Shown in pieces: positions 8,888 through 17,622 of a DNA stretch of 54,680 nt. Position 1 is the first letter of the stretch; every line of letters begins with the position of its first letter. Under the pieces are notes generated by a model. The model searched no databases. It saw only the letters and a list, made by a program, of their open reading frames with translations, and was not told the DNA's origin. The stretch spans positions 1 to 54,680 of the forward strand of contig PHDM01000024.1 in assembly GCA_002840985.1 (NCBI GenBank), given 5' to 3'. Source of the DNA: Bacteroidetes bacterium HGW-Bacteroidetes-17 (GTDB lineage Bacteria > Bacteroidota > Bacteroidia > Bacteroidales > GCA-2711565). The position numbers and the translations under genes were made by a program.

Positions 8888-10378
8888 ATGAAAAAAATAA
8901 TATATAGTTTTATTATCATCTTTACTGCAGGAATCTTACTGACCTCCTGCGAGAAAGATTTTCTGGCAACCTATCCGACAGATGCTGTTTCGGCTAATGC
9001 GGTTACTTTAACTACTGCTAATATGTGGGCGTCCATTAATGGTATCCACCGTAGAATGTATTATCGTTTCGAGGAACAAGGACTTGGTGGAATTGGTTCC
9101 TGGATGATACAAATGGATCAATCTGGTGAAGATTTAGTTCAAAACGCATCTCAGTGGTATCGACAAATATACAGATGGGAAGCACAAGCAAATCCAACCC
9201 ATTATTATAATTACTTCGTATGGCGCATGTTCTATCAATATATTGCAAATGTTAATATATTGATCAATCAAGGAGAAAATGCTGTGGGCCCTCAGACCGA
9301 AAAAGATGCCATTATTGGACAAGCATTAGTCTACCGGGCATGGTCGCATTTTAATATCGTCCGTGTTTATGCCAAACGATATGAACCAGGTGGAGCAAAT
9401 TCACAATTGGGAATTCCTTATATGTTGGAGAACCTCACTGAAGGACAGACACGAAATACTGTTGCTGAGGTTTACACAAATATACTTGCTGATCTGGATG
9501 CTGCTATTGTAAAATTAGCAGGATTTAATGCTCCAAATAAATCACACATAACAGTTGATGCTGCCAAGGGTATCAAGGCACGCGTTGCCTTGACCATGGG
9601 TAATTATGCACTTGCAGCGCAATTGGCTGCAGAAGTTAAGGCCAATTATGAACTGATGGATATGGGTACCTATGCAAATGGCTTCAGGATTAATAGCCAG
9701 GGAATAGATGAGTTCATCTGGGCCAGCCAAATCACTTCGGTTGATCAGAACGATAAATGGGCTGCTTATGGTGCTTATGTATCTAGGAATATGAGTTCTT
9801 CTGCAATCAGGTCAAATCCTTATTCAATTAATAGCACTTTATACGCTAAAATCTCAGCTACAGATGTTCGTAAAGGTTTATGGAGTCCAGACGGAAAACA
9901 TTCAAATCTGCAAGCAGGAGTTACACTCTTGAGTTCGCATAAAAAATTCCCTTACACTAACCAGAAATTTATCGCGGTTGATAATGCCGACAGTCGGGTG
10001 GATGTTCCTTTAATGCGTGCTGCTGAAATGTACCTGATCGAAGCTGAAGCAAAAGCACGTCAGGGTCAGGATGCTGCTGCCGCTCAGGTATTATATGACC
10101 TAGTGATCACCAGAGATCCTGATTATACAAAATCGACAAACACAGGTGCTGCACTGATCGATGAGATCATGACACAGCGTCGTGTTGAACTCTGGGGTGA
10201 AGGATTCCGTTGGTTAGATCTTAAACGATTGAATCTACCTTTGGACCGTACAGGTGCTAACCACCAATTATCACTTGCTGCTGTTATGGAAGTTTCAACA
10301 ACAGATAACCGATGGACATGGCTTATTCCTCAAAAAGAGATGGATTCCAACCCGAATATGGTACAAAACGATTTATAA
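8888..10378 (+). CDS. SusD/RagB-family nutrient-binding lipoprotein
   Basis: This 496-residue surface lipoprotein carries a lipobox LLTSC with the lipidated Cys at residue 21 (MKKIIYSFIIIFTAGILLTSCEKD). The body has the helical TPR-like fold seen in SusD proteins (YRAWSHFNIVRVYAKRY, and RAAEMYLIEAEAKARQGQ near the C-terminus), and the C-terminal ELWGEGFRWLDLKRLNL motif typical of RagB/SusD. It starts 11 nt after the SusC gene and is followed by a strong terminator, so the operon is just these two genes. It acts as the extracellular lid that binds substrate over the SusC barrel. Substrate cannot be told from sequence. Confidence 0.92.
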   Translation: MKKIIYSFIIIFTAGILLTSCEKDFLATYPTDAVSANAVTLTTANMWASINGIHRRMYYRFEEQGLGGIGSWMIQMDQSGEDLVQNASQWYRQIYRWEAQANPTHYYNYFVWRMFYQYIANVNILINQGENAVGPQTEKDAIIGQALVYRAWSHFNIVRVYAKRYEPGGANSQLGIPYMLENLTEGQTRNTVAEVYTNILADLDAAIVKLAGFNAPNKSHITVDAAKGIKARVALTMGNYALAAQLAAEVKANYELMDMGTYANGFRINSQGIDEFIWASQITSVDQNDKWAAYGAYVSRNMSSSAIRSNPYSINSTLYAKISATDVRKGLWSPDGKHSNLQAGVTLLSSHKKFPYTNQKFIAVDNADSRVDVPLMRAAEMYLIEAEAKARQGQDAAAAQVLYDLVITRDPDYTKSTNTGAALIDEIMTQRRVELWGEGFRWLDLKRLNLPLDRTGANHQLSLAAVMEVSTTDNRWTWLIPQKEMDSNPNMVQNDL

Positions 10379-10418
10379 GCAGCATATTATTTGGTTAAAG
10401 AATAATTATTCATTAACG

Positions 10419-10452
10419 AAGGCTGTCAAATTTTGGCAGCCTTCTTCTTTTT
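10419..10452 (+). terminator. Rho-independent terminator after the SusC/SusD operon
   Basis: The arms AAGGCTG (10419-10425) and CAGCCTT (10437-10443) are perfect complements, with additional CAAA/TTTG pairing inside, followed by a T-rich tail to 10452. It begins 40 nt after the SusD stop codon. Confidence 0.85.
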
Positions 10453-10569
10453 ACACACAAGAATCAGAAGGTAAAATTTACCATTTATTAGAATATAAAA
10501 CCCGAAATAACTTGTTAAAAACCCTAATATTTATGAAGGAAAAAATGTGTTTTATGTGCTAAGTAATTA

Positions 10570-11022
10570 TTAGCAAATTGATTCTATTCGAATTACTTCA
10601 TCCCTGAATTTAAAATCATCACCAACTTTTAAACCTTCCATAGCTTTATAAATAGGCACATTTGGTGAAATTGCAAAGTAGACCTCATTATCCATTTCAA
10701 TACGGCCCAATCCAATTGACACGAAAATCTTTTGTTTTTTAGTGAATATAAGTGCTCCAAACTCAACCTTTTTCAGTTCCTGATCTATAGAGATGCGTTC
10801 AAGAACATCGGCCTGTTCATTTACTTTGGCCAGTTGTTGTGAAAACATATCCTTTTTACGCAATAATTGCATTCGAAACGAATCGTATCGGTCTTTTGGA
10901 GCTCCGTACTCATTCGCACTTTTTTGAGCATCTTCAATTACTGCTTTAAAATTCCTAACTGTTTCTTCTAGCTGCTTTCGTAAGACTTCCAACAGCCTGG
11001 ATTTCAAACCAAGACAATTCAT
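10570..11022 (-). CDS. GreA/GreB-type transcription factor-like protein
   Basis: The 150-residue protein has a helical, coiled-coil-prone N-terminus (about 1-80, rich in K, E, Q and L) and a C-terminal beta domain (about 85-150) with FVSIGLGRIEMDNEVYFAISPNVPIYKAMEGLKVGDDFKFRDEVIRI. The segment P-x-x-P-x-x-x-A-x-x-G-x-x-x-G-D is the GreA/B C-terminal-like pattern. Bacteroidota proteins of this shape are often mislabelled 3-oxoacyl-ACP synthase; nothing here supports that enzyme. It may bind RNA polymerase, but the acidic tip residues of GreA are not evident, so an anti-backtracking role is not assured. It is divergent from the DUF5063 gene and convergent with the SusD operon. Confidence 0.7.
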   Translation of the reverse strand: MNCLGLKSRLLEVLRKQLEETVRNFKAVIEDAQKSANEYGAPKDRYDSFRMQLLRKKDMFSQQLAKVNEQADVLERISIDQELKKVEFGALIFTKKQKIFVSIGLGRIEMDNEVYFAISPNVPIYKAMEGLKVGDDFKFRDEVIRIESIC

Positions 11023-11082
11023 TTTACTAAGGTTAAATTATTTTAAATCAGGTCAACACATGTTTGCTATAAATATAATTAG

Positions 11083-11090
11083 TAATTTTG
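11083..11090 (+). promoter_or_regulatory. Candidate -7 promoter element for the DUF5063 gene
   Basis: TAATTTTG fits the Bacteroidota -7 consensus TAnnTTTG. A TTTG lies at 11063-11066, but the 16-nt spacing is shorter than the usual 19-21. The gene's ATG is 25 nt downstream. Confidence 0.35.
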
Positions 11091-11114
11091 AGATACCAAA
11101 ACAAACGACTTAAA

Positions 11115-11660
11115 ATGACTCATAAGAATGATGAACCGGCTTATTCAATGCCTGTAATTGATATGCTAAAAGTGGCCAATGAATATTGCTTATTCATTGA
11201 ACGAATTGAAAATTTTCCATCAGATGAGTTATATCCTTTTATTCAAAAATTACTACCCCTACTGTATCTAAAAGGAAGTTTGTTTCCTAATATAATCATG
11301 GATGATCCGGAAGCAAATGAACGTTTTTTTACCGCAGAACAGTGGGAAGGCACTTTTGGGGTATTGCGGAATAAATTCAATACGGAAGATGAATTCTGGA
11401 TTCTTGACCTTGAAGGGCCGGATGAAACAAATCCGATAAAAGCAAGCATCTCTGAACTCCTGACAGATATCTATCAGGATCTTAAAGATTTTGTTTTATT
11501 ATATCAAAAAGAAGGCAGGGCATCAAAACAAAATGCTGCTCATGAGTGTAGATCTTTATTCTTTTCGCACTGGGGAATAAGGGTAATAGACGTTTTAAAA
11601 ATTGTTCATAGCCGAAAAAACCCAATCGTACCTGCCGATGATTACGATGATTTTATTTAA
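11115..11660 (+). CDS. DUF5063 domain protein
   Basis: I chose the ATG at 11115 (181 aa) rather than an in-frame TTG at 11088, because the TTG overlaps the promoter-like TAATTTTG. The protein is acidic, without signal peptide or membrane segment. It has helical stretches (MPVIDMLKVANEYCLFIERIE...LYPFIQKLLPLLYLKGSLFP) and a C-terminal helix with AAHECRSLFFSHWGIRVIDVLKIVH. I recognise the arrangement as DUF5063, a cytosolic Bacteroidota family without known function. It precedes feoAB by 127 nt, but the repeat-rich promoter region between them suggests separate transcription. Confidence 0.75.
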   Translation: MTHKNDEPAYSMPVIDMLKVANEYCLFIERIENFPSDELYPFIQKLLPLLYLKGSLFPNIIMDDPEANERFFTAEQWEGTFGVLRNKFNTEDEFWILDLEGPDETNPIKASISELLTDIYQDLKDFVLLYQKEGRASKQNAAHECRSLFFSHWGIRVIDVLKIVHSRKNPIVPADDYDDFI

Positions 11661-11663
11661 AAT

Positions 11664-11760
11664 TTGATCTAAATTATTTGGAGCTTATTTAGAATACAAT
11701 TCCCTTTTTTATGTTATTATGTTTACTATTTTTGCGATTGATTAGAATTGATCTAAATTA
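11664..11760 (+). promoter_or_regulatory. Candidate metal-regulator operator region of feoAB
   Basis: The 13-mer TTGATCTAAATTA occurs exactly at 11664-11676 and 11748-11760, 84 nt apart (about eight helical turns). TTAGAAT occurs at 11689-11695 and 11742-11748. At 11742-11756 they form an inverted repeat, TTAGA-N5-TCTAA, reminiscent of DtxR/MntR-family boxes. A -7-like element TATTTTTG lies at 11727-11734, so a protein on the inverted repeat would cover the transcription start. Repeats are seen directly; the regulator is inferred. Confidence 0.5.
11727..11734 (+). promoter_or_regulatory. Candidate -7 promoter element for feoAB
   Basis: TATTTTTG matches TAnnTTTG exactly, 53 nt before the feoAB start. 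No TTTG is seen at the expected -33 distance, which would fit a promoter that is weak or depends on a regulator. Confidence 0.4.
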
Positions 11761-11787
11761 GGATTAATTGTTTGAAGGGAAAGTATA

Positions 11788-14301
11788 ATGACATTATTCG
11801 ATTTAACCCAGGGCGATAAAGCATATATTACAAAAGTCAGAGGAAGAGGTGCATTCCGTAAGAGAATTATGGAGATGGGCTTTGTTGTTGGTAAGGAAGT
11901 AATTGTTGGTAAAAAAGCTCCATTAAAGAATCCGGTTGAATATACAATCATGGGCTACAATATTTCGTTGCGAAATAGTGAAGCTGCCCTCATAGAAGTT
12001 ACCACAACAATTAATTCAAATCCCACTGAAAATGGGTTCAATGGGGTGCTATCAGACAATACTTTAAAGCATTCAACTCACTTTTTGAGCAAAGTGATAA
12101 ACATTGCCCTGGTAGGGAACCCCAATTGTGGAAAAACTACTATTTTTAATTTTGCCTCAAATTCGAATGAGAAAGTAGGAAATTACGGTGGAGTAACCGT
12201 GGATGCAAAAAAAGCCAAATTTAAACATAAGGGCTATACTTTTAATATTATCGATCTTCCCGGAACTTATTCCATTACCAGTTATACTCCGGAAGAATTA
12301 TACGTTAGAAATCACATTTTTAACGAATTGCCCGACATTATCGTAAATGTTCTTGATGCCTCAAATCTTGAACGGAATTTATACCTCACGACGCAATTAA
12401 TTGATCTTGACCTTAAAGTTGTTGCAGCCCTAAATATGTATGATGAGCTTCAAAAAAAAGGGGACAAATTTGACTTTGACTCACTAGGTAAAATGATTGG
12501 AATCCCTATAGTGCCAACTGTTGGATCAAAGGGAACCGGATTCAATGCATTATTTGATAAGATTATCCAGGTATATGAAGACCGGGAGGAGAGTGTAAGA
12601 CATATTCATATTAATTATGGTGAGGATATTGAGAAGTCGATTGAAAGGATACAGGACAAAATTCGTATTGAAGAAAATAAAGGACTTACCAGCATTGTTG
12701 CTCCGCGATTTTCGGCAATTAAATTGCTTGAAAATGACAAAGAAGAGCAAGATAGAATTGAAGTCAATTGTGTAAATCATAAGGAAATTATTACAGTAGC
12801 TCAGAAAGAAATTGAAAGGCTTGAAAACAATTTTAATGATACGCCCGAAACCGTTATTACAGATTATAAATATGGATTTATTGAAGGTGCACTAAAAGAA
12901 ACTTATAAACAAAGCACACTTGATATACGCCATTTCAGCAGAATGATAGATAATGTTCTAACTAGCAGAATATTTAGTTATCCGATTTTCCTATTTTTTA
13001 TGTGGTTGATGTTTCAATCCACATTTACGCTTGGTGCTTATCCGGTAACCTGGTTCGAAACACTAGTTGCAAATTTAAGTGAATTCATAAGTGGGATTCT
13101 CTTACCAAGTATTTTTACTGATTTAGTTGTTGATGGAATTATTGGGGGTGTTGGAGGTGTAATTGTTTTTTTACCAAACATATTAATTTTATTTTTCTTT
13201 ATTTCTATCATGGAAGATACGGGTTACATGGCACGTATTGCTTTCATCGTTGATAAAGTCATGCATAAAATCGGACTTCACGGAAGATCATTTATCCCAA
13301 TGCTTATGGGTTTCGGGTGCAATGTTCCAGCAATCATGGCAACCCGAACGATTGGAAGTAAAAATGATCGTCTGGTTACAATGCTTATTAATCCTTTCAT
13401 GTCGTGTAGTGCACGATTACCCATTTATGTACTAATCATTGGTGCTGTTTTCCCTGAACACCCTGGATTAATGCTATTCACTATTTATGGGATCGGAATA
13501 CTTCTATCCATTATCATTGCCATTATCTTCAAAAAAACATTATTCAAGTCAAAGGAAATGCCTTTTGTAATGGAGTTACCTCCATATCGAATGCCCACAA
13601 TTAAATCTATTTTAAAACATACCTGGTTCAAAGGCTCACAATATCTGAGAAAAATGGGAGGAATCATTTTAATTGCTTCTATCATTATTTGGTGCTTACA
13701 ATATTTTCCCAGATTTCACGAAAATAATTTAATTGTTGAGCAACAAATTGCTCAAAATTTTGAAAAATACCAGCAACAAATCTCTGTAACTGATGATCTG
13801 GCTGAACAAATGAAACTCAAAGAAGAACATGAACAATATATCCAATCAATTAGACTAGAAAATGAAAGCTTGCAGCAGGAGAATTCATATATTGGTCAAA
13901 TAGGTCATTTTATAGAACCGGCAATTCTTCCCTTGGGTTTTGACTGGAAGATGGGCGTGAGTCTTTTGGCAGGAGTTGCGGGTAAAGAAATTGTGGTGAG
14001 TACACTTGGAGTAATCAACCAAACCGATGTAAAAACTGACGGAAGTACAAAAGGACTTACACAAAAATTACAACAGCAAACCTTTAGCCACTCCAAATAC
14101 ATTGGTCAAAAAGTATTTACGCCATTAACAGCTTTTGGTTTTCTGATTTTTATTCTGGTATATTTCCCATGCATTGCCGTCATAGCAACGATTAGAAGAG
14201 AATCCGGCGGCTGGAAATGGGCCCTGTTTATGGCGACCTACACAACCTTATTAGCTTATATTCTGGCACTTGCCATACATCAAATTGGCATACTGTTTTA
14301 A
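11788..14301 (+). CDS. feoB: FeoA-FeoB fusion ferrous iron transporter
   Basis: This 837-residue protein imports Fe2+ across the inner membrane. Residues 1-73 form a FeoA-type SH3-like domain (LTQGDKAYITKVRGRGAFRKRIMEMGF). A G-protein domain follows: G1 motif GNPNCGKTT from G110, G3 DLPG from D156, and G4 NMYD at 216-219. A helical linker leads to the polytopic domain with two Gate regions (GCNVPAIMATRTI and later FPCIAVIATIRRE). FeoA-FeoB fusions are common in Bacteroidota. A hydrophilic, Glu/Gln-rich coiled-coil-like stretch (about 650-705) is inserted before the last membrane helices. Expression is probably iron-controlled through the repeats upstream. No FeoC is seen, and no clear terminator follows. 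Confidence 0.95.
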   Translation: MTLFDLTQGDKAYITKVRGRGAFRKRIMEMGFVVGKEVIVGKKAPLKNPVEYTIMGYNISLRNSEAALIEVTTTINSNPTENGFNGVLSDNTLKHSTHFLSKVINIALVGNPNCGKTTIFNFASNSNEKVGNYGGVTVDAKKAKFKHKGYTFNIIDLPGTYSITSYTPEELYVRNHIFNELPDIIVNVLDASNLERNLYLTTQLIDLDLKVVAALNMYDELQKKGDKFDFDSLGKMIGIPIVPTVGSKGTGFNALFDKIIQVYEDREESVRHIHINYGEDIEKSIERIQDKIRIEENKGLTSIVAPRFSAIKLLENDKEEQDRIEVNCVNHKEIITVAQKEIERLENNFNDTPETVITDYKYGFIEGALKETYKQSTLDIRHFSRMIDNVLTSRIFSYPIFLFFMWLMFQSTFTLGAYPVTWFETLVANLSEFISGILLPSIFTDLVVDGIIGGVGGVIVFLPNILILFFFISIMEDTGYMARIAFIVDKVMHKIGLHGRSFIPMLMGFGCNVPAIMATRTIGSKNDRLVTMLINPFMSCSARLPIYVLIIGAVFPEHPGLMLFTIYGIGILLSIIIAIIFKKTLFKSKEMPFVMELPPYRMPTIKSILKHTWFKGSQYLRKMGGIILIASIIIWCLQYFPRFHENNLIVEQQIAQNFEKYQQQISVTDDLAEQMKLKEEHEQYIQSIRLENESLQQENSYIGQIGHFIEPAILPLGFDWKMGVSLLAGVAGKEIVVSTLGVINQTDVKTDGSTKGLTQKLQQQTFSHSKYIGQKVFTPLTAFGFLIFILVYFPCIAVIATIRRESGGWKWALFMATYTTLLAYILALAIHQIGILF

Positions 14302-14548
14302 AACGAATAGGCTTTTGGACTTGCCTGTATTTAAATCATAAATACCGGGTTATTATTTAAATTCCAATACTTATAACTGAATAATTACCCTGATCATTGA
14401 TATTAATCTTTCCAAAATTTGGACATGCAATATCAAAATGAGATAATATATTTCATCTTACCACTCTAAACAAATATATATCAACCTTTTAGCAACATGG
14501 CATATTATTAGACATATAATTTGTAGTGATAAAAATAATATTTTGAGA

Positions 14549-14926
14549 ATGTTTAAAATTCTTGTCGTTGAAGACAACTATATAAATCAGAGGGTAATTA
14601 CAGCTTATTTAGCTCATGAAAATATTACCCTACTTATTGCCAACAATGGTATTGAGGCAGTAAATTTTTTCAATGACATGAATTTTGATTGCATATTGAT
14701 GGATATTGCCATGCCCGAAATGGATGGAATTGAGGCCACCAAAGAAATCAGATTGAAAGAAAGATTGACAAGAAAGCGCACACCCATCATTGCAGTTACC
14801 GCCAGTGACCCTGAATCAAACCGTGATCGGTTTTTTGCCGCCGGAATTGACGATTATTTAGCGAAGCCGATTAATGAAAGAATACTTAAAGAAAAGATTG
14901 AAAAATATAGCGAGATAATTTTTTAA
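14549..14926 (+). CDS. Stand-alone response-regulator receiver (CheY-like)
   Basis: The ATG at 14549 (125 aa) is preferred to an in-frame TTG six bases upstream, since MFKILVVEDN begins the receiver fold at once. The acidic pair in VVEDN, the phospho-acceptor Asp in DCILMDIAMPEMDG, the Thr/Ser switch in VTAS and the Lys in DYLAKPI are all present, so the receiver should be phosphorylatable. There is no output domain. The next gene, 58 nt on, is an Hpt protein, so this looks like a phosphorelay pair lacking a local kinase. N-I-N-Q after the acidic pair is typical of receivers from hybrid kinases. Confidence 0.9.
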   Translation: MFKILVVEDNYINQRVITAYLAHENITLLIANNGIEAVNFFNDMNFDCILMDIAMPEMDGIEATKEIRLKERLTRKRTPIIAVTASDPESNRDRFFAAGIDDYLAKPINERILKEKIEKYSEIIF

Positions 14927-14984
14927 GCATAAAGACAAACATTTTTTATAAATTAGCAGGGTGAATTAATACTTAGCACGAAAA

Positions 14985-15332
14985 ATGGTCATAAATAAAG
15001 AGCAATTCCAGGAAAATTTCAAATTCTTCGACAAAGAAATTATTGTTGAAATCATAGATTTGTTCATCGATGAATTTGATGAGAGAATGAAAACTTTAAA
15101 GGAAAATATTGATGCATCCGACAGGGAATCTTTGGTTTTTCATGCACATAGCATTAAAGGTGTAATTTCAAATTTTGTGGCTGAAGAACCACGTGAGTTT
15201 GCCAAACAACTTGAAGAAAAAGCTAAACTGAGTGACCAAACTGAGTTGCTTGAAATTTATCATAAATTGTATGGATCTACAGCACAACTTGTTGATGAAT
15301 TAAAAGCAATCAGAGTGATTTATGAAAGTTAG
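14985..15332 (+). CDS. Hpt phosphotransfer domain protein
   Basis: This 115-residue all-helical protein contains the Hpt signature HAHSIKGVISNF, with the phospho-accepting His at about residue 55 in H-S-I-K-G. It should shuttle phosphate between a hybrid histidine kinase and a receiver, most simply the receiver encoded just upstream. Its stop codon is only 4 nt from the stop of the convergent recA gene and no terminator hairpin is visible between them, so transcripts may overlap at their ends. Confidence 0.88.
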   Translation: MVINKEQFQENFKFFDKEIIVEIIDLFIDEFDERMKTLKENIDASDRESLVFHAHSIKGVISNFVAEEPREFAKQLEEKAKLSDQTELLEIYHKLYGSTAQLVDELKAIRVIYES

Positions 15333-15336
15333 TTCA

Positions 15337-16359
15337 TTACGAACTTTGAATTCCAATTTCCATAATTTTCTTTTCTATTTCTTCTGATAACTCAGGATTA
15401 TCCTTTAATAAAGCTTTAACAGCATCTCTACCTTGCCCAAGTTTGGTTTCTCCATAACTAAACCATGATCCGCTTTTCTTGATAATATTGGCCTCAACTC
15501 CCAAATCAATAATTTCACCAATTTTTGAAATTCCTTCGCCATAAATAATATCGAATTCTGCTTTTTGAAAAGGTGGGGCAACCTTATTTTTCACAACCTT
15601 GACTCTTGTTCTATTGCCTTTGACACTTTCACCATCTTTAATTTGGCTTAGCCTTCTAATATCTAATCGAACGGATGCGTAAAATTTCAATGCATTACCT
15701 CCAGTTGTGGTTTCAGGGTTGCCAAACATAACCCCAATTTTCTCGCGCAATTGATTGATGAAAATACAACATGCTCCTGTTTTGCTAATGGTAGCGGTCA
15801 ATTTCCTTAAGGCTTGCGACATTAAGCGAGCTTGCAATCCCATTTTTGAATCCCCCATTTCACCTTCAATTTCACTTCTCGGTGTGAGCGCTGCTACGGA
15901 GTCAATAACAATAATGTCAATGGCACCTGATCTTATCAGGTTTTCTGTAATCTCTAATGCTTGTTCTCCGTTGTCAGGTTGAGATACCAGTAAGTTTTGA
16001 ATATCAACCCCAAGCTTTTGAGCATAAAAACGATCAAAGGCATGCTCTGCATCAATGAATGCTGCAATTCCTCCCTTTTTCTGACATTCGGCAATAGCAT
16101 GAATGGCCAGGGTTGTTTTACCTGATGATTCCGGACCATAAATTTCAGTGATCCTTCCTTTGGGTAATCCACCAATTCCCAGGGCATAATCCAGTCCAAT
16201 TGATCCGGTCGAGATAGATTCAATATTATCAATTGGATTATCACCTAACTTCATAATGGCACCTTTGCCATATGATTTTTCAATATTCCCAAGTGTAATT
16301 TCAAGGGCTTTCAGTTTTTCCTTTTTCAATTTATCCATTGCATTCTCGGCTGTGCTCAT
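15337..16359 (-). CDS. recA: Recombinase RecA
   Basis: At 340 residues it is near the usual length. The Walker A motif GPESSGKTT lies at residues 75-83, preceded by the conserved MKLGD and [42 protein letters not shown] contains the Walker B region and [35 protein letters not shown] the L2 loop and DNA-binding core. It carries out homologous recombination and SOS signalling. It starts 11 nt after bcp on the same strand, so the two are probably co-transcribed, which links recombination with peroxide defence. The C-terminus is short and ends in Glu-rich helix plus GIQSS. Confidence 0.98.
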   Translation of the reverse strand: MSTAENAMDKLKKEKLKALEITLGNIEKSYGKGAIMKLGDNPIDNIESISTGSIGLDYALGIGGLPKGRITEIYGPESSGKTTLAIHAIAECQKKGGIAAFIDAEHAFDRFYAQKLGVDIQNLLVSQPDNGEQALEITENLIRSGAIDIIVIDSVAALTPRSEIEGEMGDSKMGLQARLMSQALRKLTATISKTGACCIFINQLREKIGVMFGNPETTTGGNALKFYASVRLDIRRLSQIKDGESVKGNRTRVKVVKNKVAPPFQKAEFDIIYGEGISKIGEIIDLGVEANIIKKSGSWFSYGETKLGQGRDAVKALLKDNPELSEEIEKKIMEIGIQSS

Positions 16360-16370
16360 ATTTTTTCCTT

Positions 16371-16814
16371 TTAAATGATTTGACTGGTGTGGTCTTTTGT
16401 ATCAACCTTAGTAATAATATTTTCTATAATACCATCTTCTGAAATAATAAAAGTGGTACGAATAATTCCATTATATTCTTTTCCCATAAATTTCTTCTTT
16501 CCCCAAACACCAAATTTCATAATGATTTCCTTATCAGTATCTGCAATTAAAGGGAAAGGTAATTCATATTTTTCTGTAAATCGTTGATGTGACTTTTGAT
16601 CATCTGCACTTATTCCAATGACAACATAACCCTTTTTGATCAGTATCTGATAATTATCACGTAAATTACATGCTTGAGCAGTACAACCAGGTGTACTATC
16701 TTTCGGATAAAAATAGATAACAACTTTCTTACCCTTAAATTGTTTTAATGATATTATTTCACCATTCGTTGTTAAGCCACTGAAATCAGGTGATATTTCT
16801 CCAATTTTTAGCAT
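16371..16814 (-). CDS. bcp: Thioredoxin-dependent thiol peroxidase (Bcp/PrxQ)
   Basis: This 147-residue peroxiredoxin has the motif [18 protein letters not shown], with peroxidatic Cys at residue 44 and the resolving Cys five residues later at 49, as in E. coli Bcp. The rest of the thioredoxin-like fold ([31 protein letters not shown]) is intact. It reduces peroxides with thioredoxin as electron donor, in the cytosol. It lies 11 nt before recA and 72 nt after nth on the same strand. A TATATTTG element at 16837-16844 suggests its own promoter, which would then also drive recA. Confidence 0.95.
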   Translation of the reverse strand: MLKIGEISPDFSGLTTNGEIISLKQFKGKKVVIYFYPKDSTPGCTAQACNLRDNYQILIKKGYVVIGISADDQKSHQRFTEKYELPFPLIADTDKEIIMKFGVWGKKKFMGKEYNGIIRTTFIISEDGIIENIITKVDTKDHTSQII

Positions 16815-16836
16815 TTATCTTTATTTATAACAATTA

Positions 16837-16844
16837 CAAATATA
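16837..16844 (-). promoter_or_regulatory. Candidate -7 promoter element for bcp-recA
   Basis: On the - strand this reads TATATTTG, an exact TAnnTTTG match, 22 nt before the bcp start codon. A TTTG upstream is closer (about 14 nt) than the usual -33 distance. Confidence 0.45.
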
Positions 16845-16886
16845 TTTAATATTAAGCCCAAACCGGGAAATGAATTAGATGTTTTA

Positions 16887-17537
16887 TTAACAATCAAACC
16901 TTTTTTGGCGATCATAATATTTACAAAACTTTGAAATCCCACAACTGTCACACTTAGGTTTTCTGGCAATACAAACATATCGTCCGTGCAAAATCAACCA
17001 ATGATGCGCAATTGAGATTTTATCTTCAGGAATGTGATTTACTAATTGTTTTTCAGTTTCTAAAGGTGTTTTTGCCCCAGTAGTCAAACCCAATCTGGCC
17101 GACACCCTAAACACATGTGTATCAACTGCCATTGCAGGTTTGTTGAATACCACGGCTGCAATCACATTCGCAGTTTTTCGCCCGACACCCGGAAGCTTCT
17201 GCAACTCATCAATATCCTCAGGAACAGTATTATTGAAATCTTCAACAAGCATTTTTGCCATTCCTACCAAATGCTTCGCTTTGTTGTTTGGATAAGAGCA
17301 TGATTTTATGAGTTCAAAAACTTCTTCAGGTTTTGATTTAGATAAAGATATTGCATCCGGAAATTGCATAAAAACGCCGGGAGTTATCATATTCACTCTT
17401 TTATCCGTGCATTGTGCCGACAAAATTACAGACACAAGCAACTGATATGGATCGGAATAATGCAATTCAGTTTCGGCAACCGGCTGATGAGTTGAAAAAT
17501 AATTGATAATATGCATAAATCTTTCGGCCTTTGTCAT
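16887..17537 (-). CDS. nth: Endonuclease III (DNA glycosylase/AP lyase)
   Basis: I place the start at 17537 (216 aa, MTKAERFMHIINYF) and not at the in-frame ATG at 17588. The longer form adds 17 residues absent from the family and would begin inside a terminator hairpin. The helix-hairpin-helix LPGVGRKTANV supplies the catalytic Lys and the VDTHVFR stretch the catalytic Asp. Four C-terminal cysteines in C-x6-C-x2-C-x5-C spacing hold the [4Fe-4S] cluster. The enzyme removes oxidised pyrimidines in base-excision repair. It lies upstream of bcp and recA on the same strand. Confidence 0.96.
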   Translation of the reverse strand: MTKAERFMHIINYFSTHQPVAETELHYSDPYQLLVSVILSAQCTDKRVNMITPGVFMQFPDAISLSKSKPEEVFELIKSCSYPNNKAKHLVGMAKMLVEDFNNTVPEDIDELQKLPGVGRKTANVIAAVVFNKPAMAVDTHVFRVSARLGLTTGAKTPLETEKQLVNHIPEDKISIAHHWLILHGRYVCIARKPKCDSCGISKFCKYYDRQKRFDC

Positions 17538-17569
17538 CGTAGTATCTAATGCTTGATTCCTGAATATAC

Positions 17570-17602
17570 AAAAAGTCCCGATTAACATGAATTAATCGGG
17601 AC
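17570..17602 (-). terminator. Strong Rho-independent terminator downstream of the 71-residue gene
   Basis: Arms GTCCCGATTAA (17575-17585) and TTAATCGGGAC (17592-17602) are perfectly complementary over 11 bp with a 6-nt loop. On the - strand the hairpin is followed directly by TTTTT (17574-17570). It lies 20 nt past the stop of the small gene at 17623 and separates it from nth. Confidence 0.9.
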
Positions 17603-17622
17603 CTAAAAATACAAATTAAATG

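Noticed and set aside
10254-10562. 102-codon frame overlapping the end of the SusD gene
   Set aside because: It overlaps the SusD 3' end in another frame and runs through the terminator hairpin.
17538-17588. Longer start for endonuclease III
   Set aside because: The added residues are not part of the family and the start would sit within the terminator of the upstream gene.
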